Below are positions 27,772-36,794 of a stretch of 64,000 bases of DNA, piece by piece; the first letter of the stretch is position 1; every line of letters starts with the position of its first letter. Source of the DNA: an uncultured Bacteroidota bacterium (GTDB lineage: Bacteria; Bacteroidota; Bacteroidia; Flavobacteriales; Flavobacteriaceae); the NCBI GenBank assembly GCA_902557655.1, contig CACEAZ010000007.1, positions 1-64,000 of the forward strand. The letters are read 5' to 3'. The translations under genes and the position numbers were made by a program. The notes under the pieces are model-generated. The model saw only the letters and a list, made by a program, of their open reading frames with translations, searched no databases and was not told the DNA's origin.

Positions 27772-29301
27772 TTAATTTTTTATCGCCTCAAGATATTTAT
27801 TAAGCTGCTCCTTAACAATCGGAAATAAGAAATACAACCCTATCATATTTGGGAAAACCATTGCAAAAATCATCGCATCAGAGAATGCCCATATGGAATT
27901 CATACTTGCTGCAGCTCCGATAATCACAAAAACTAAAAATAAAATCTTGTATGTCATATCTGCGGCTTTTCCTCTACCAAATAAGAATTTCCAGGATTGC
28001 AATCCGTAATAAGACCATGATATCATTGTAGAAACAGCAAATAAAACGACAGCAATTGTTAAAAATATATCAGAATATGGTATATACTGTGCAAATGCCT
28101 GAGAGGTAATTCCAGCTCCTTCATACATTACACCATCAATCATAACTCCACCCATTCCATCACCGCCATATACAAATGCACCTGTTGAATTAAATGTAAT
28201 TATTACCAAGGCTGTCATTGTACAAATAACAACTGTGTCAATGAATGGCTCTAGTAATGCTACCAACCCTTCAGAAGCTGCATACTTGGTTTTAACAGCC
28301 GAGTGTGCAATTGAAGCTGATCCTGCCCCAGCTTCATTTGAAAAAGCTGCACGTCTAAATCCAACCATTAAAACTCCGATTACACCTCCTACCCCAACAG
28401 CTGTTGGATTAAATGCTTCTTTGATAATTAATGCAATAGCATCATCAACAAATGAAATATTTATAGCTAAAATGTAGATACATGCCAAGATATAGAGCAA
28501 TGCCATGAAAGGAACAACTTTTTCAGTGACCGATGCAATTCTTTTTATTCCACCGATAATTATAATACCAACTAAAGCAGCTAAAACAATTCCTATCATT
28601 GCGCCGGCAAAAGTTGATTCGTAACCAAATAAATCTTTTAAAACTATTGTAGCCTGATTAGATTGCGCGGCATTTCCTCCTCCAAAAGATCCTCCAATAC
28701 AGAATACTGCAAATAGACTTCCTGCAATGGTTCCTAATTTTTTAAAGCCTTTAGATTCTAGACCTTTACTTATATAATACATTGGCCCACCATATACTAT
28801 ACCATCCTTATCTACATCCCTAAAATATACTCCTAAAGTACATTCAACAAATTTGGTTGACATACCCAGCAATCCACATACGATCATCCAAAAAGTAGCC
28901 CCTGGACCACCTAGAGCGATTGCTAAGGCAACCCCAGCAATATTACCGTTTCCTACTGTTCCAGACACTGCAGTTGCAAGCGCTTGGAAGTGAGAAACTT
29001 CTCCTTCTTTATTGCCAGATTCACTTTTATCTAAATCATCATACTTTCCTCTAACTACATTGATTGATGTCCAAAAATATCTAATGTTAGGAAATCCAAA
29101 ATATACTGTAAAGAATATTGCACTACCAACAAGAAGCAAAATTACAAATGGAGTACCTGCTATTTCGAAGAAAACAACGGAACTAAAAAAATCAGAAATT
29201 GGCTTGAAAGCCTCATCAATTCTTTGATCTAATCCCTTTTCTTGAGCGCTTGTAGTTAAAGAATTTAAAAGTATAATAAATGATAAAAGATATCTTTTCA
29301 T
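27772..29301 (-). CDS. Alanine/glycine:cation symporter (AGCS family)
   Basis: This 509-residue membrane protein has about eleven helices. AVSGTVGNGNIAGVALAIALGGPGATFWM and GGPMYYISKGL are characteristic of AlsT/DagA-type sodium:alanine symporters, as is RRAAFSNEAGAGSASIAHSA. An N-terminal signal-like segment (1-19, ending TTSAQ) and a loop of about 40 residues precede the first core helix, which is common in Bacteroidota members. It would import D/L-alanine or glycine with sodium. It has a spacing of 81 bp to rpsU and appears to be a single gene. Confidence 0.92.
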   Translation of the reverse strand: MKRYLLSFIILLNSLTTSAQEKGLDQRIDEAFKPISDFFSSVVFFEIAGTPFVILLLVGSAIFFTVYFGFPNIRYFWTSINVVRGKYDDLDKSESGNKEGEVSHFQALATAVSGTVGNGNIAGVALAIALGGPGATFWMIVCGLLGMSTKFVECTLGVYFRDVDKDGIVYGGPMYYISKGLESKGFKKLGTIAGSLFAVFCIGGSFGGGNAAQSNQATIVLKDLFGYESTFAGAMIGIVLAALVGIIIIGGIKRIASVTEKVVPFMALLYILACIYILAINISFVDDAIALIIKEAFNPTAVGVGGVIGVLMVGFRRAAFSNEAGAGSASIAHSAVKTKYAASEGLVALLEPFIDTVVICTMTALVIITFNSTGAFVYGGDGMGGVMIDGVMYEGAGITSQAFAQYIPYSDIFLTIAVVLFAVSTMISWSYYGLQSWKFLFGRGKAADMTYKILFLVFVIIGAAASMNSIWAFSDAMIFAMVFPNMIGLYFLFPIVKEQLNKYLEAIKN

Positions 29302-29358
29302 GATTAGTTATTTAATGCAGGACAATATGAGAAAAAAAAAAGATTTATGAAAATTAAA

Positions 29359-30336
29359 TTACATGTAACCCATTTCACGCATCCAATCATCATTGTATAT
29401 CTTTTTTAAATATCTACTACCATGATCATGAAATAAAACTACAACCAAGTCTTCGGGCTTAAAATTTTCCTGTAATTGTAGTACACCCTTAATTGCTGCT
29501 CCAGCTGAATTACCTAAAAACATTCCTTCTTCTTTCAATAATTTTCTGCAATATATAGCAGCATCCTTATCAGTGACCTTTGTAAAACCATCTATAATTT
29601 CAAAATTTACATTTTCTGGCAACATGTCTTCTCCAATTCCTTCAGTTACATAGGGATAAATTTCGTTCTTATCGAATACTCCAGTTTCATGATATTTTTT
29701 TAATACTGAGCCGTATGAGTCAACACCCCATATTTTAATATTAGGATTTTTCTCTTTTAAATATTTTCCAACTCCTGAAATTGTTCCTCCAGTGCCTACA
29801 CCCACAACAAAATGTGTGATTTTACCATCTGTTTGGTCCCATATTTCAGGACCTGTTGACTCGTAATGAGCAATAGCATTACTTGGGTTATCATATTGAT
29901 TGACATACCATGAATTTTCAGTTTCTTCAGATAATCTCTTTGAAACGGAGTAATATGATCTTTCGTCTTCAGGTTCAACATTGGTAGGACAAACAATTAC
30001 CTCAGCACCAAAGGCTTTTAAAATATCAATTTTCTCACTAGACTGCTTGTCAGATGTAACAAAAATACATTTATACCCCTTTGCAACCGCTGCAATTGCT
30101 AATCCCATTCCGGTATTTCCAGATGTTCCTTCAATAATAGTCCCGCCAGGCTTAAGAAGACCTTTTTTTTCAGCATCAATAACCATTTTAAGACCAATTC
30201 TATCTTTTACAGAATTTCCTGGATTAAATGTTTCATATTTTGCATATAATTTACAAGGAAGATCTTTTGCTAATTTATTTATAGCAATCATTGGAGTATT
30301 TCCAATCGTATCAATTAAAGTATTAAAGTATTTCAT
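29359..30336 (-). CDS. Cystathionine beta-synthase-like PLP enzyme (catalytic core only)
   Basis: This fold-type II PLP enzyme of 325 residues has the PLP lysine K44 in PGNSVKDRIG, phosphate loop GTSGNTGMG and GVGTGGT. Segments SDKQSSEKIDILKAFGAEV, YDNPSN.IAHY and the C-terminal SRYLKKIYNDDWMREMG are closer to cystathionine beta-synthase than to CysK. The heme and CBS-pair domains of the eukaryotic enzyme are absent, as in other bacterial forms. It would join serine and homocysteine, or make cysteine from an activated serine. A CAAATATA box (-7 on the minus strand) lies at 30347-30354. Confidence 0.85.
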   Translation of the reverse strand: MKYFNTLIDTIGNTPMIAINKLAKDLPCKLYAKYETFNPGNSVKDRIGLKMVIDAEKKGLLKPGGTIIEGTSGNTGMGLAIAAVAKGYKCIFVTSDKQSSEKIDILKAFGAEVIVCPTNVEPEDERSYYSVSKRLSEETENSWYVNQYDNPSNAIAHYESTGPEIWDQTDGKITHFVVGVGTGGTISGVGKYLKEKNPNIKIWGVDSYGSVLKKYHETGVFDKNEIYPYVTEGIGEDMLPENVNFEIIDGFTKVTDKDAAIYCRKLLKEEGMFLGNSAGAAIKGVLQLQENFKPEDLVVVLFHDHGSRYLKKIYNDDWMREMGYM

Positions 30337-30346
30337 TTATGGATTG

Positions 30347-30354
30347 CAAATATA
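30347..30354 (-). promoter_or_regulatory. -7 promoter element of the CBS-like gene
   Basis: TATATTTG on the minus strand lies 10 bp before the ATG, implying a leader of only a few bases. No good -33 TTG was found at the right distance. Confidence 0.4.
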
Positions 30355-30379
30355 ATTTAATGTATATGATTTTAATGAA

Positions 30380-31612
30380 TTAATTAAATTTAATTGTATC
30401 CTTTGGATTAATTTTTGAAACCAAGAAACTAGGTATTATTATTGCGCAAATACAAACAAAAAGAATCAGAAGGTTCAAATATAAAAAATGAGGAAATTTA
30501 AAAAATATTGGTACTGTATCTACATAATAAATTTTAGAGTCTAATGAAATTATTTTAAACTTTTGCTGAATAAAAATTAAAAACCCTCCAATAAAATTTC
30601 CAATAAGAACACCTCTAAAAATTAAATACATTGAGGTATAAATAAAATATTTTCTAATAGATGAATTTTTTGCACCTAAGGCTTTTAAAATCCCAATCAT
30701 ATTTATTCTTTCAAGTATTAGAACCAATAGAACTGATATTATATTAATTGATGCTACTAAAGTCATAATGAAAAGTATAGCAACAATATTTTTATCAAAT
30801 AATTTTATCCATTCAAAAATTGAATAATATTTTTCCTTTGAACTTACAACATCATAATCAGAGGGCGAATTTAAATACACCATGTCTGAAACCAAGTCCA
30901 AATCAGAATGATTATTTAAATGAATTTCAATTGAACTTATTTCGTTTTTATCCCATTTATTAATTCTTTGAATATGTCTATAATCCCCAAATATGTACTT
31001 CGAATCTAATTCTTCAAAACCAGAATTATAAATACCTGATATTTTGAATCCAGTAACTGAGGGCATATCATCTTGATTTTTTGATGATAACATTTGGAAA
31101 TTATCCCCAACATTTAATCTTAACTTATCTGATAAAATTTGTGAAACAACTACATTATTTGTGACTTTATCGGCTTTTAAAATTAATTCTCCTTCAATGA
31201 TAAATCTTTCTATTTCAGAAAAATTATATTCAGCTGAGATTCCTTTAAAATATCCTCCTTCAAATTCATTTGGAGTTCTAAAAATTCCAAATTTTGTAAT
31301 AATTTTTTCAACTCTAGAAATTTCAGGAATATTGTCAAGCCAATTTAAAAATTCCTGATCTGGAACGATTGGATTAATTGAATTCTCATTTGATATATTC
31401 CTAAAACTGCTAATATTTATATGCCCTTCAATTGAAGAAATTTTATCTTTAATTTCTTTTTGCATTCCAAGACCAACGGCAACAGAAACCATCATAACCA
31501 GAACACTTATTGAAATTGCAAGCACTCCAATTTTTATTATTGGTGCTGAAATACTATTTTTATATGGTTTAGCATCAATAATTTTTTTTGTCAAAAAATG
31601 TTCAAAATTCAA
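30380..31612 (-). CDS. LolC/LolE-type lipoprotein-releasing ABC permease
   Basis: The 410-residue protein has an N-terminal helix (about 24-46), a periplasmic MacB-like domain (50-260) and three C-terminal FtsX-family helices. MNFEHFLTKKI at the start and ERINMIGILKALGA are typical of LolC/E. It extracts outer-membrane lipoproteins with LolD and LolA. The start is a TTG: an in-frame stop lies two codons upstream. This start overlaps the divergent namZ start by 15 bp. Confidence 0.88.
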   Translation of the reverse strand: MNFEHFLTKKIIDAKPYKNSISAPIIKIGVLAISISVLVMMVSVAVGLGMQKEIKDKISSIEGHINISSFRNISNENSINPIVPDQEFLNWLDNIPEISRVEKIITKFGIFRTPNEFEGGYFKGISAEYNFSEIERFIIEGELILKADKVTNNVVVSQILSDKLRLNVGDNFQMLSSKNQDDMPSVTGFKISGIYNSGFEELDSKYIFGDYRHIQRINKWDKNEISSIEIHLNNHSDLDLVSDMVYLNSPSDYDVVSSKEKYYSIFEWIKLFDKNIVAILFIMTLVASINIISVLLVLILERINMIGILKALGAKNSSIRKYFIYTSMYLIFRGVLIGNFIGGFLIFIQQKFKIISLDSKIYYVDTVPIFFKFPHFLYLNLLILFVCICAIIIPSFLVSKINPKDTIKFN

Positions 31613-32818
31613 AACTTAATTCTTTTATTATTAATCGTTATTGGATCTGGTTATTATGTTATTGCTGATAACAAAATTAACGAACTTAAATCTAATATTA
31701 TTGTTGGGGCCAGCCAAATATCTGATTATGAAAATCTTATAAAAAATAAAAGAATTGGGGTTATTGCAAACCACACATCTGTAATTTTTAAAGAGAATGA
31801 TTCATACACCCACTTAATAGACTCTCTGTTAAGCTTAGATTTTAATATAAAAAAAATATTTGCACCAGAGCATGGGTTTAGAGGGACTGAACCTAATGGA
31901 GCAAATGTAGATGATGAGATAGACTTAAGGACAGGTTTAAAGATTATATCTCTTCATGGAAAAAATAGAAATTATGGAGAAATAGATGACAATGATGTTA
32001 GAGATATTGATGTTTTAATATTTGATATCCAGGATGTTGGAGTTAGGTTTTATACACATATTTCTGTATTACATTATGTTATGGAAACTTCTGCTAGAAA
32101 TAATATTCCATTGATAATTCTTGACAGACCTAATCCTAACGGGCATTATGTTGATGGGCCTGTTTTAAATTTAGATAATAAGAGTTTCGTTGGAATGCAT
32201 GAAGTTCCCATAGTCTATGGCTTAACTATCGGAGAATACGCAAATATGATAAATCAAGAAGAGTGGTTGACCAATGGTATTAAATCTGAACTTTATGTGG
32301 TTAAACTAAAAAACTATGACAGAAATAAGGTTTATGAACTCCCAATTAAACCATCCCCAAACCTACCTAATAAATCATCGGTAAACCTGTATCCATCTCT
32401 TTGTTTGTTTGAGGGAACAAATATTAGTGCGGGAAGAGGAACTAATATGCAATTTCAAATTTATGGGAGTCCATTTTTAAATAAAAAATTAAATGAATTT
32501 AAGTTTACCCCAAAAAAAAATTTAGGTTCAAAATATCCAAAGCATGAAAATATCTTATGTTATGGTAAAAATTTAGCCGAAACCAAAAAGCTTGAAAAGA
32601 TAAATTTAAAATATATCATTGATGCTTTTAATGAAAGTACTAAAAAGGGTGAATTTTTTAATTCTTATTTTGTCAAACTTGCTGGGGTAAAGGAGTTAAA
32701 AAAGCAAATTATTAATGGCATTCCAGAGAATGAAATCAGAAAAAGTTGGAAAAAAGATTTAGATAAATTTAAATTAATGAGAAAGAAGTATTTAATTTAT
32801 CATAACAAAAATGACTAA
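31598..32818 (+). CDS. namZ: NamZ-type exo-beta-N-acetylmuramidase (DUF1343)
   Basis: The 406-residue protein has a signal peptide/anchor (8-22) and the DUF1343 (PF07075) signatures KIFAPEHGFRG, LIFDIQDVGVRFYT, ILDRPNPNG and FEGTNISAGRGT. Characterised members remove terminal MurNAc from peptidoglycan fragments, feeding wall recycling. The length is close to the norm. Its start overlaps the divergent lolC/E start, and its stop overlaps the ftsE ATG by one base, suggesting translational coupling. Confidence 0.88.
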   Translation: MFKIQNLILLLLIVIGSGYYVIADNKINELKSNIIVGASQISDYENLIKNKRIGVIANHTSVIFKENDSYTHLIDSLLSLDFNIKKIFAPEHGFRGTEPNGANVDDEIDLRTGLKIISLHGKNRNYGEIDDNDVRDIDVLIFDIQDVGVRFYTHISVLHYVMETSARNNIPLIILDRPNPNGHYVDGPVLNLDNKSFVGMHEVPIVYGLTIGEYANMINQEEWLTNGIKSELYVVKLKNYDRNKVYELPIKPSPNLPNKSSVNLYPSLCLFEGTNISAGRGTNMQFQIYGSPFLNKKLNEFKFTPKKNLGSKYPKHENILCYGKNLAETKKLEKINLKYIIDAFNESTKKGEFFNSYFVKLAGVKELKKQIINGIPENEIRKSWKKDLDKFKLMRKKYLIYHNKND

Positions 32819-33522
32819 TGGATAATCTAATTGTAGAATATAAAAATGCAGAAATAAAATTAGAATCTGAATTGAAAATAAAGGATCTTAATTTAAAAAT
32901 AAATAAAGGTGAATTTGTGTTTCTTATAGGCAAAACTGGGTCCGGCAAATCTAGTATATTAAAATCTATGTATTCTGAAAAAAAAATAATTAGCGGAGAA
33001 GCTGTTATTTCAAAAACTAATCTTTCTTTGATCAAAAACAAAAATATTCCTGAACTAAGAAGAAAAATTGGTATAATCTTTCAAGACTTTCAATTATTAA
33101 AAGACAGAAATGTATACGATAATTTAGATTTTGTTTTAAAAGCAACTGGTTGGAAAAACAAGAATGAGAGAAAAGAAAAAATTGAATTATGTCTGAATAA
33201 AGTTCATATAATAGATCACGCAAATAAATTTCCAAGCCAACTTTCAGGAGGAGAAAAACAAAAGGTTGCCATAGCAAGATCCCTTTTAAATGATCCAAAA
33301 ATTATTATAGCTGATGAGCCTACAGGAAATTTAGACCCAAAGAGCAGTATAGAAATTATGGAGGTATTAAGGGAAATTAATGAAAATGGAAATACCATTT
33401 TAATGGCTACTCATGATTTTAGTTTATTGAAAAAATACAATGGAAGAATTTTACGATGTAGAAATGGATTAGTAGATGAGATAGAAACAAAAGATCTGGA
33501 AATTGAAAAAATATACTCATGA
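32818..33522 (+). CDS. ftsE: Cell-division ABC ATPase FtsE
   Basis: This 234-residue ATPase has Walker A GKTGSGKSS, Q-loop FQDF, signature LSGGEKQKVAIARS, Walker B IIIADEPTGNLDP and the H-loop ATHD. FtsEX regulates peptidoglycan hydrolases at the septum. FtsX is not in this window. Coupling to namZ upstream and a 4-bp ATGA overlap with the glycosyltransferase downstream place it in a wall/envelope operon. LolD was considered, since LolC/E is next door, but the divergent orientation and the ELRRKIGIIFQDFQLL region fit FtsE better. Confidence 0.8.
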   Translation: MDNLIVEYKNAEIKLESELKIKDLNLKINKGEFVFLIGKTGSGKSSILKSMYSEKKIISGEAVISKTNLSLIKNKNIPELRRKIGIIFQDFQLLKDRNVYDNLDFVLKATGWKNKNERKEKIELCLNKVHIIDHANKFPSQLSGGEKQKVAIARSLLNDPKIIIADEPTGNLDPKSSIEIMEVLREINENGNTILMATHDFSLLKKYNGRILRCRNGLVDEIETKDLEIEKIYS

Positions 33523-34400
33523 TATCCATTTTAATTCCATGTTATGATTATGATGCCTATCCAATCGTAAGTAAAATTGAAAAACAGGCATTAATTTTAA
33601 ATATTGATTTTGAAATAATATGTATTGACGACGGATCATTCTCATCCAAAAACGAGCATAATCAAAAAATAAATTTACTCACTAATTGTAAATTCATAGA
33701 AACAAAGAAAAATATTGGAAGGGTTAAGAATAGAGTTTTACTTGCTGAGAATGCCCAATACGATTGGGTAATTTTTATTGATGTTGACACTACTCCATCT
33801 GATTACTTTTTAAGGAGGTATATTGAGTTAATAGACAAAAATTCGATTGTTTTTGGAGGATGTTTTTTCGATAAACCAAAGGGCAGTGAAAATAATTTTT
33901 TAAGATATGAATTTGGTAAAAACAGAGAAGCTAAAAAGTCTCTAACAAGAAATAAATCCCCATACAAATTTATGTCATCAAGAAATTTTATGGTTAAAAG
34001 AGAGCTAATTTTAAGTATTTTTTCAGAGATAACTAATTCCTCATATGGAAATGATTATATGCTTGGCTCAATATTGAAAGAGAAAAAAATAAATGTAGTT
34101 CACGTTGATAACGAAGTCTCTGTAAATGAAATTGAAGAAAATAAAATATTTATTGAAAAAACTAAAAAAGCGTTAGATAATCTCTACAAAAATTATAGAG
34201 AAAATAAAATTAAAACTCACGATATTTCAATTTTAAGTGCATTTATTTTTCTGGAAAAATTTCTTTTAAAAAAATTATTTTTAAAGTTTTCAGCACTATT
34301 TAGAAATTCGATCAATAATAGTTTAAATAGTCAAATACCAAGTTTATTTTTATTTGATATTTTCAGATTGGACTATTTGTGTAACATTAAAGATTCTTAA
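33519..34400 (+). CDS. Family 2 glycosyltransferase
   Basis: The 293-residue protein has a GT-A fold: ISILIPCYDYD at the N-terminus, IICIDDGSF, NIGRVKNR, and the DXD-like IDVDTTPSDYF near residue 92. The C-terminal third is basic and may touch the membrane. It is coupled to ftsE by an ATGA overlap, and its 3' end overlaps the convergent fdtA-like gene by 14 bp. It is the first gene of the glycan locus. Donor and acceptor are unknown. Confidence 0.85.
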   Translation: MISILIPCYDYDAYPIVSKIEKQALILNIDFEIICIDDGSFSSKNEHNQKINLLTNCKFIETKKNIGRVKNRVLLAENAQYDWVIFIDVDTTPSDYFLRRYIELIDKNSIVFGGCFFDKPKGSENNFLRYEFGKNREAKKSLTRNKSPYKFMSSRNFMVKRELILSIFSEITNSSYGNDYMLGSILKEKKINVVHVDNEVSVNEIEENKIFIEKTKKALDNLYKNYRENKIKTHDISILSAFIFLEKFLLKKLFLKFSALFRNSINNSLNSQIPSLFLFDIFRLDYLCNIKDS

Positions 34401-34800
34401 ATTTTTTGAATTCATTATAATCTCTAAAATAATCCTCCTCGTCAAAATAGTCTGAGGCTAATACAGCACATACGGCTCCTGATGAAAAATTATCCATCTC
34501 TCTCCAAATACCTTTAGGGATTAATAGACCTTTGTGAGGTTTGTTGAGCATGATTTTGGTTTTGTTGGTTCCGTCATCAACCAAAACCTCAAAACTTCCA
34601 CTCAATGGAATCATAAATTGAATTAGGTTTTTATGGGCATGACCCCCTCTATAGGCATCACTTGGAACATCATATAAATAATAAACTCTTTTGATATCAA
34701 AAGGAATTATATTTTTCTCAACAACCGAAAGCTTACCTCTTCCTTTGGGGTCAATAATTTTAGGAATATCTATAATTTTTACATCTTTAATCGTATTCAT
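34387..34800 (-). CDS. FdtA/QdtA-type dTDP-hexose 3,4-ketoisomerase (WxcM-like cupin)
   Basis: This 137-residue cupin has RGRGKLSVVE-like DPKGRGKLSV, YRGGHAHKNL with the metal/catalytic histidines, and GIWREMDNFSSGAVC, then ASDYFDEEDYFRDY, the family's near-invariant C-terminus. Characterised members isomerise dTDP-4-keto-6-deoxyglucose to the 3-keto form on the way to 3-acetamido-3,6-dideoxy sugars (Fuc3NAc, Qui3NAc). The partner aminotransferase and RmlA/RmlB are not in the window. Its ATG overlaps the stop of the glycosyltransferase upstream. Confidence 0.88.
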   Translation of the reverse strand: MNTIKDVKIIDIPKIIDPKGRGKLSVVEKNIIPFDIKRVYYLYDVPSDAYRGGHAHKNLIQFMIPLSGSFEVLVDDGTNKTKIMLNKPHKGLLIPKGIWREMDNFSSGAVCAVLASDYFDEEDYFRDYNEFKKFKNL

Positions 34801-35618
34801 TTTAATGATTTAAATTTTTTAATTCCTTTGAGTCCAACCATAAACTTCGATATAATTTCATTAAAATATATCATGTTTTTTCTCTTTAACAAAAAGATAT
34901 GATGTATAAGCTTTACATAAGATATATAACCGTAAAACTTATAAAAAATTGCTGCCCTAGCAAAAATATTTTTATCAATACCAGCATCTTGGCCTGAGCT
35001 TTCTGTAGGATGGGTTAAAATAATTTTAGGACAAGATGTTATTCTTAGTTTCTTTTCAAGAATATTTCTTAAAAAAATGTATTCGTCAGCTGTTTGAAAT
35101 ATAGCGCCAAGTCCAAATAGAGGGTCAAATTTAATATTATTAGCAACAATCTTTTCCCTTTTAAATGCTATTAAAAATGAATTTATATAAGAAATGGATT
35201 TGTAATTATGGTTAATTAGTGAAGGATAGTCTTTGAAAAGAGAGCCATTGTCATTTTTTGCATAATAAGTAATTACATCTGAGTCATTTTGATCGAACGA
35301 ATTAATAATGATTTCATAGAAGTGTTTTTCATAAATAACATCATCGTCACATAATAAGCATATAGCACCGCTTGATTTTGAAATTGCAAAATTTCTACTG
35401 TTTGATAAGCCATTTGCCTGAATGTTGTAATATTTTATATCAAATTTTTCAGAAATAGTACTTAAATCTTTTTCAGATTCAGATTGATCAACAACTATAA
35501 TGGAATAATCCATTGGGTTGCAGTTCTTAAACATTTTATCTAAAAATGACAAGTCCTTTTTCCCTTTTGTAGAAATTAAGATCTGTAAATTCTTTGATTT
35601 TTTTAATACTTGTGTCAT
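34797..35618 (-). CDS. Family 2 glycosyltransferase
   Basis: This is a 273-residue GT-A enzyme. LQILISTKGK, IIVVDQSES, ANGLSNSRNFAISKSSG and CLLCDDDVIYE (the DXD near residue 96) mark the nucleotide-sugar site. A late segment LFGLGAIFQTADEYIFL supplies the ED-like acid. It is transcribed with the fdtA-like gene (4-bp overlap) and divergent from the GT4-like gene. The substrate is not predictable. Confidence 0.85.
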   Translation of the reverse strand: MTQVLKKSKNLQILISTKGKKDLSFLDKMFKNCNPMDYSIIVVDQSESEKDLSTISEKFDIKYYNIQANGLSNSRNFAISKSSGAICLLCDDDVIYEKHFYEIIINSFDQNDSDVITYYAKNDNGSLFKDYPSLINHNYKSISYINSFLIAFKREKIVANNIKFDPLFGLGAIFQTADEYIFLRNILEKKLRITSCPKIILTHPTESSGQDAGIDKNIFARAAIFYKFYGYISYVKLIHHIFLLKRKNMIYFNEIISKFMVGLKGIKKFKSLK

Positions 35619-35626
35619 TAAAAAAT

Positions 35627-35634
35627 TATATTTG
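35627..35634 (+). promoter_or_regulatory. -7 promoter element of the GT/sulfotransferase/Wzx operon
   Basis: TATATTTG in the 36-bp gap between divergent glycosyltransferase genes fits TAnnTTTG. A TTG at 35610-35612 is only 14 bp upstream. The leader would be about 15 bases. Confidence 0.45.
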
Positions 35635-35654
35635 ACAGTACTGAGAACAATATA

Positions 35655-36794
35655 ATGAAAATCTTACTTATTGGAGAATATAGCAATCTTCATAATTCTT
35701 TAAAAAAAGGATTGTTAAATCTAGGTCATGAAGTTATTCTGCTTGGAAGTGGAGATGGTTTTAAAAAATATGATGTAGATATTTTAATAAAGTCAACGAT
35801 TTTTGAAAACAAATATTTAAAGATTATTGCTAAAATCATAGACAAGATTTTTAAGTTTAGTTTAAACGAATTAGAGATCTATTTTAAATCCAAAAAAATA
35901 ATAAAAAAATTAGCTGATTTTGATATTGTACAGCTCATAAACGAAAGGCCATTTAATACATCAGCAAATTTAGAAATTAGCCTTCTAAAACATGTTTTTA
36001 AAAATCATAAGAAGGTTTTCTTATTAGCCTGTGGTGTGGATCATAAAAGTATAAGTTATGCGAATGATAAAAAATTTAAATACTCCATACTAACCCCTTA
36101 TTTTGAAAATAATTCTTTAAAAAAAGAATACCGACACATATTAAAATATCTGGATTCAGATCACAGCAAACTAAGTAATTATATTGAACAAAATATTCAA
36201 GGAATCATTTCTTCAGACTTAGATTATCATATTCCTTACGTCAATTCCAAAAAATATCTTGGAATGATACCTAATCCTATTGATATTGATACATTAAATG
36301 AAGATGGTAAATCTTTCAACCAAAAAATTGTGATACTACACGCAACTAACTCAAAGAATAAATTAAAGAAAGGGAATAAATTTTTTAAAAAGTCATTATC
36401 AATTATTGAAGGTAAATATTCGAATAAAGTTGAAATAACAAGAACAACTGACCAGGCTTACTCAGAGCATATAAAAAATGTAAAAAATTGCGATATCCTT
36501 TTGGATCAAGTATATGCATACGACCAGGGTTATAATGCACTAGAAGCAATGGCGATGGGTAAAGTAGTATTGACTGGTGCTGAAAAAGAATGGAGAGAAC
36601 ATTATAATATTGTAGAAGATTATGTCGTTATTAATGCAATGCCTGATGTTTCATATTTGGTTGAAAAATTATCTTGGTTAATTGAAAACCCAGAAAAGAT
36701 AAAAATGATCTCTAAAAATGCAAGAGAATTTATTTTAAAGTATCACGACTATAATGTTATCACTAAAAAATATTTGAAGGCTTGGGAAAATTAA
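35655..36794 (+). CDS. GT-B glycosyltransferase (group 1-like)
   Basis: The 379-residue protein starts MKILLIGEYSNLHNSLKKGLLNLGH, the Rossmann loop of group 1 enzymes. Its C-terminal domain has ILHATNSKNKLKKGNKFF, and DILLDQVYAYDQGYNALEAMAMGKVVLTGAE, equivalent to the E-x7-E donor site. Only part of the standard EX7E motif is present (ALEAMAMGK). It heads the rightward part of the glycan operon, and its last 13 bases overlap the sulfotransferase. Confidence 0.82.
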   Translation: MKILLIGEYSNLHNSLKKGLLNLGHEVILLGSGDGFKKYDVDILIKSTIFENKYLKIIAKIIDKIFKFSLNELEIYFKSKKIIKKLADFDIVQLINERPFNTSANLEISLLKHVFKNHKKVFLLACGVDHKSISYANDKKFKYSILTPYFENNSLKKEYRHILKYLDSDHSKLSNYIEQNIQGIISSDLDYHIPYVNSKKYLGMIPNPIDIDTLNEDGKSFNQKIVILHATNSKNKLKKGNKFFKKSLSIIEGKYSNKVEITRTTDQAYSEHIKNVKNCDILLDQVYAYDQGYNALEAMAMGKVVLTGAEKEWREHYNIVEDYVVINAMPDVSYLVEKLSWLIENPEKIKMISKNAREFILKYHDYNVITKKYLKAWEN

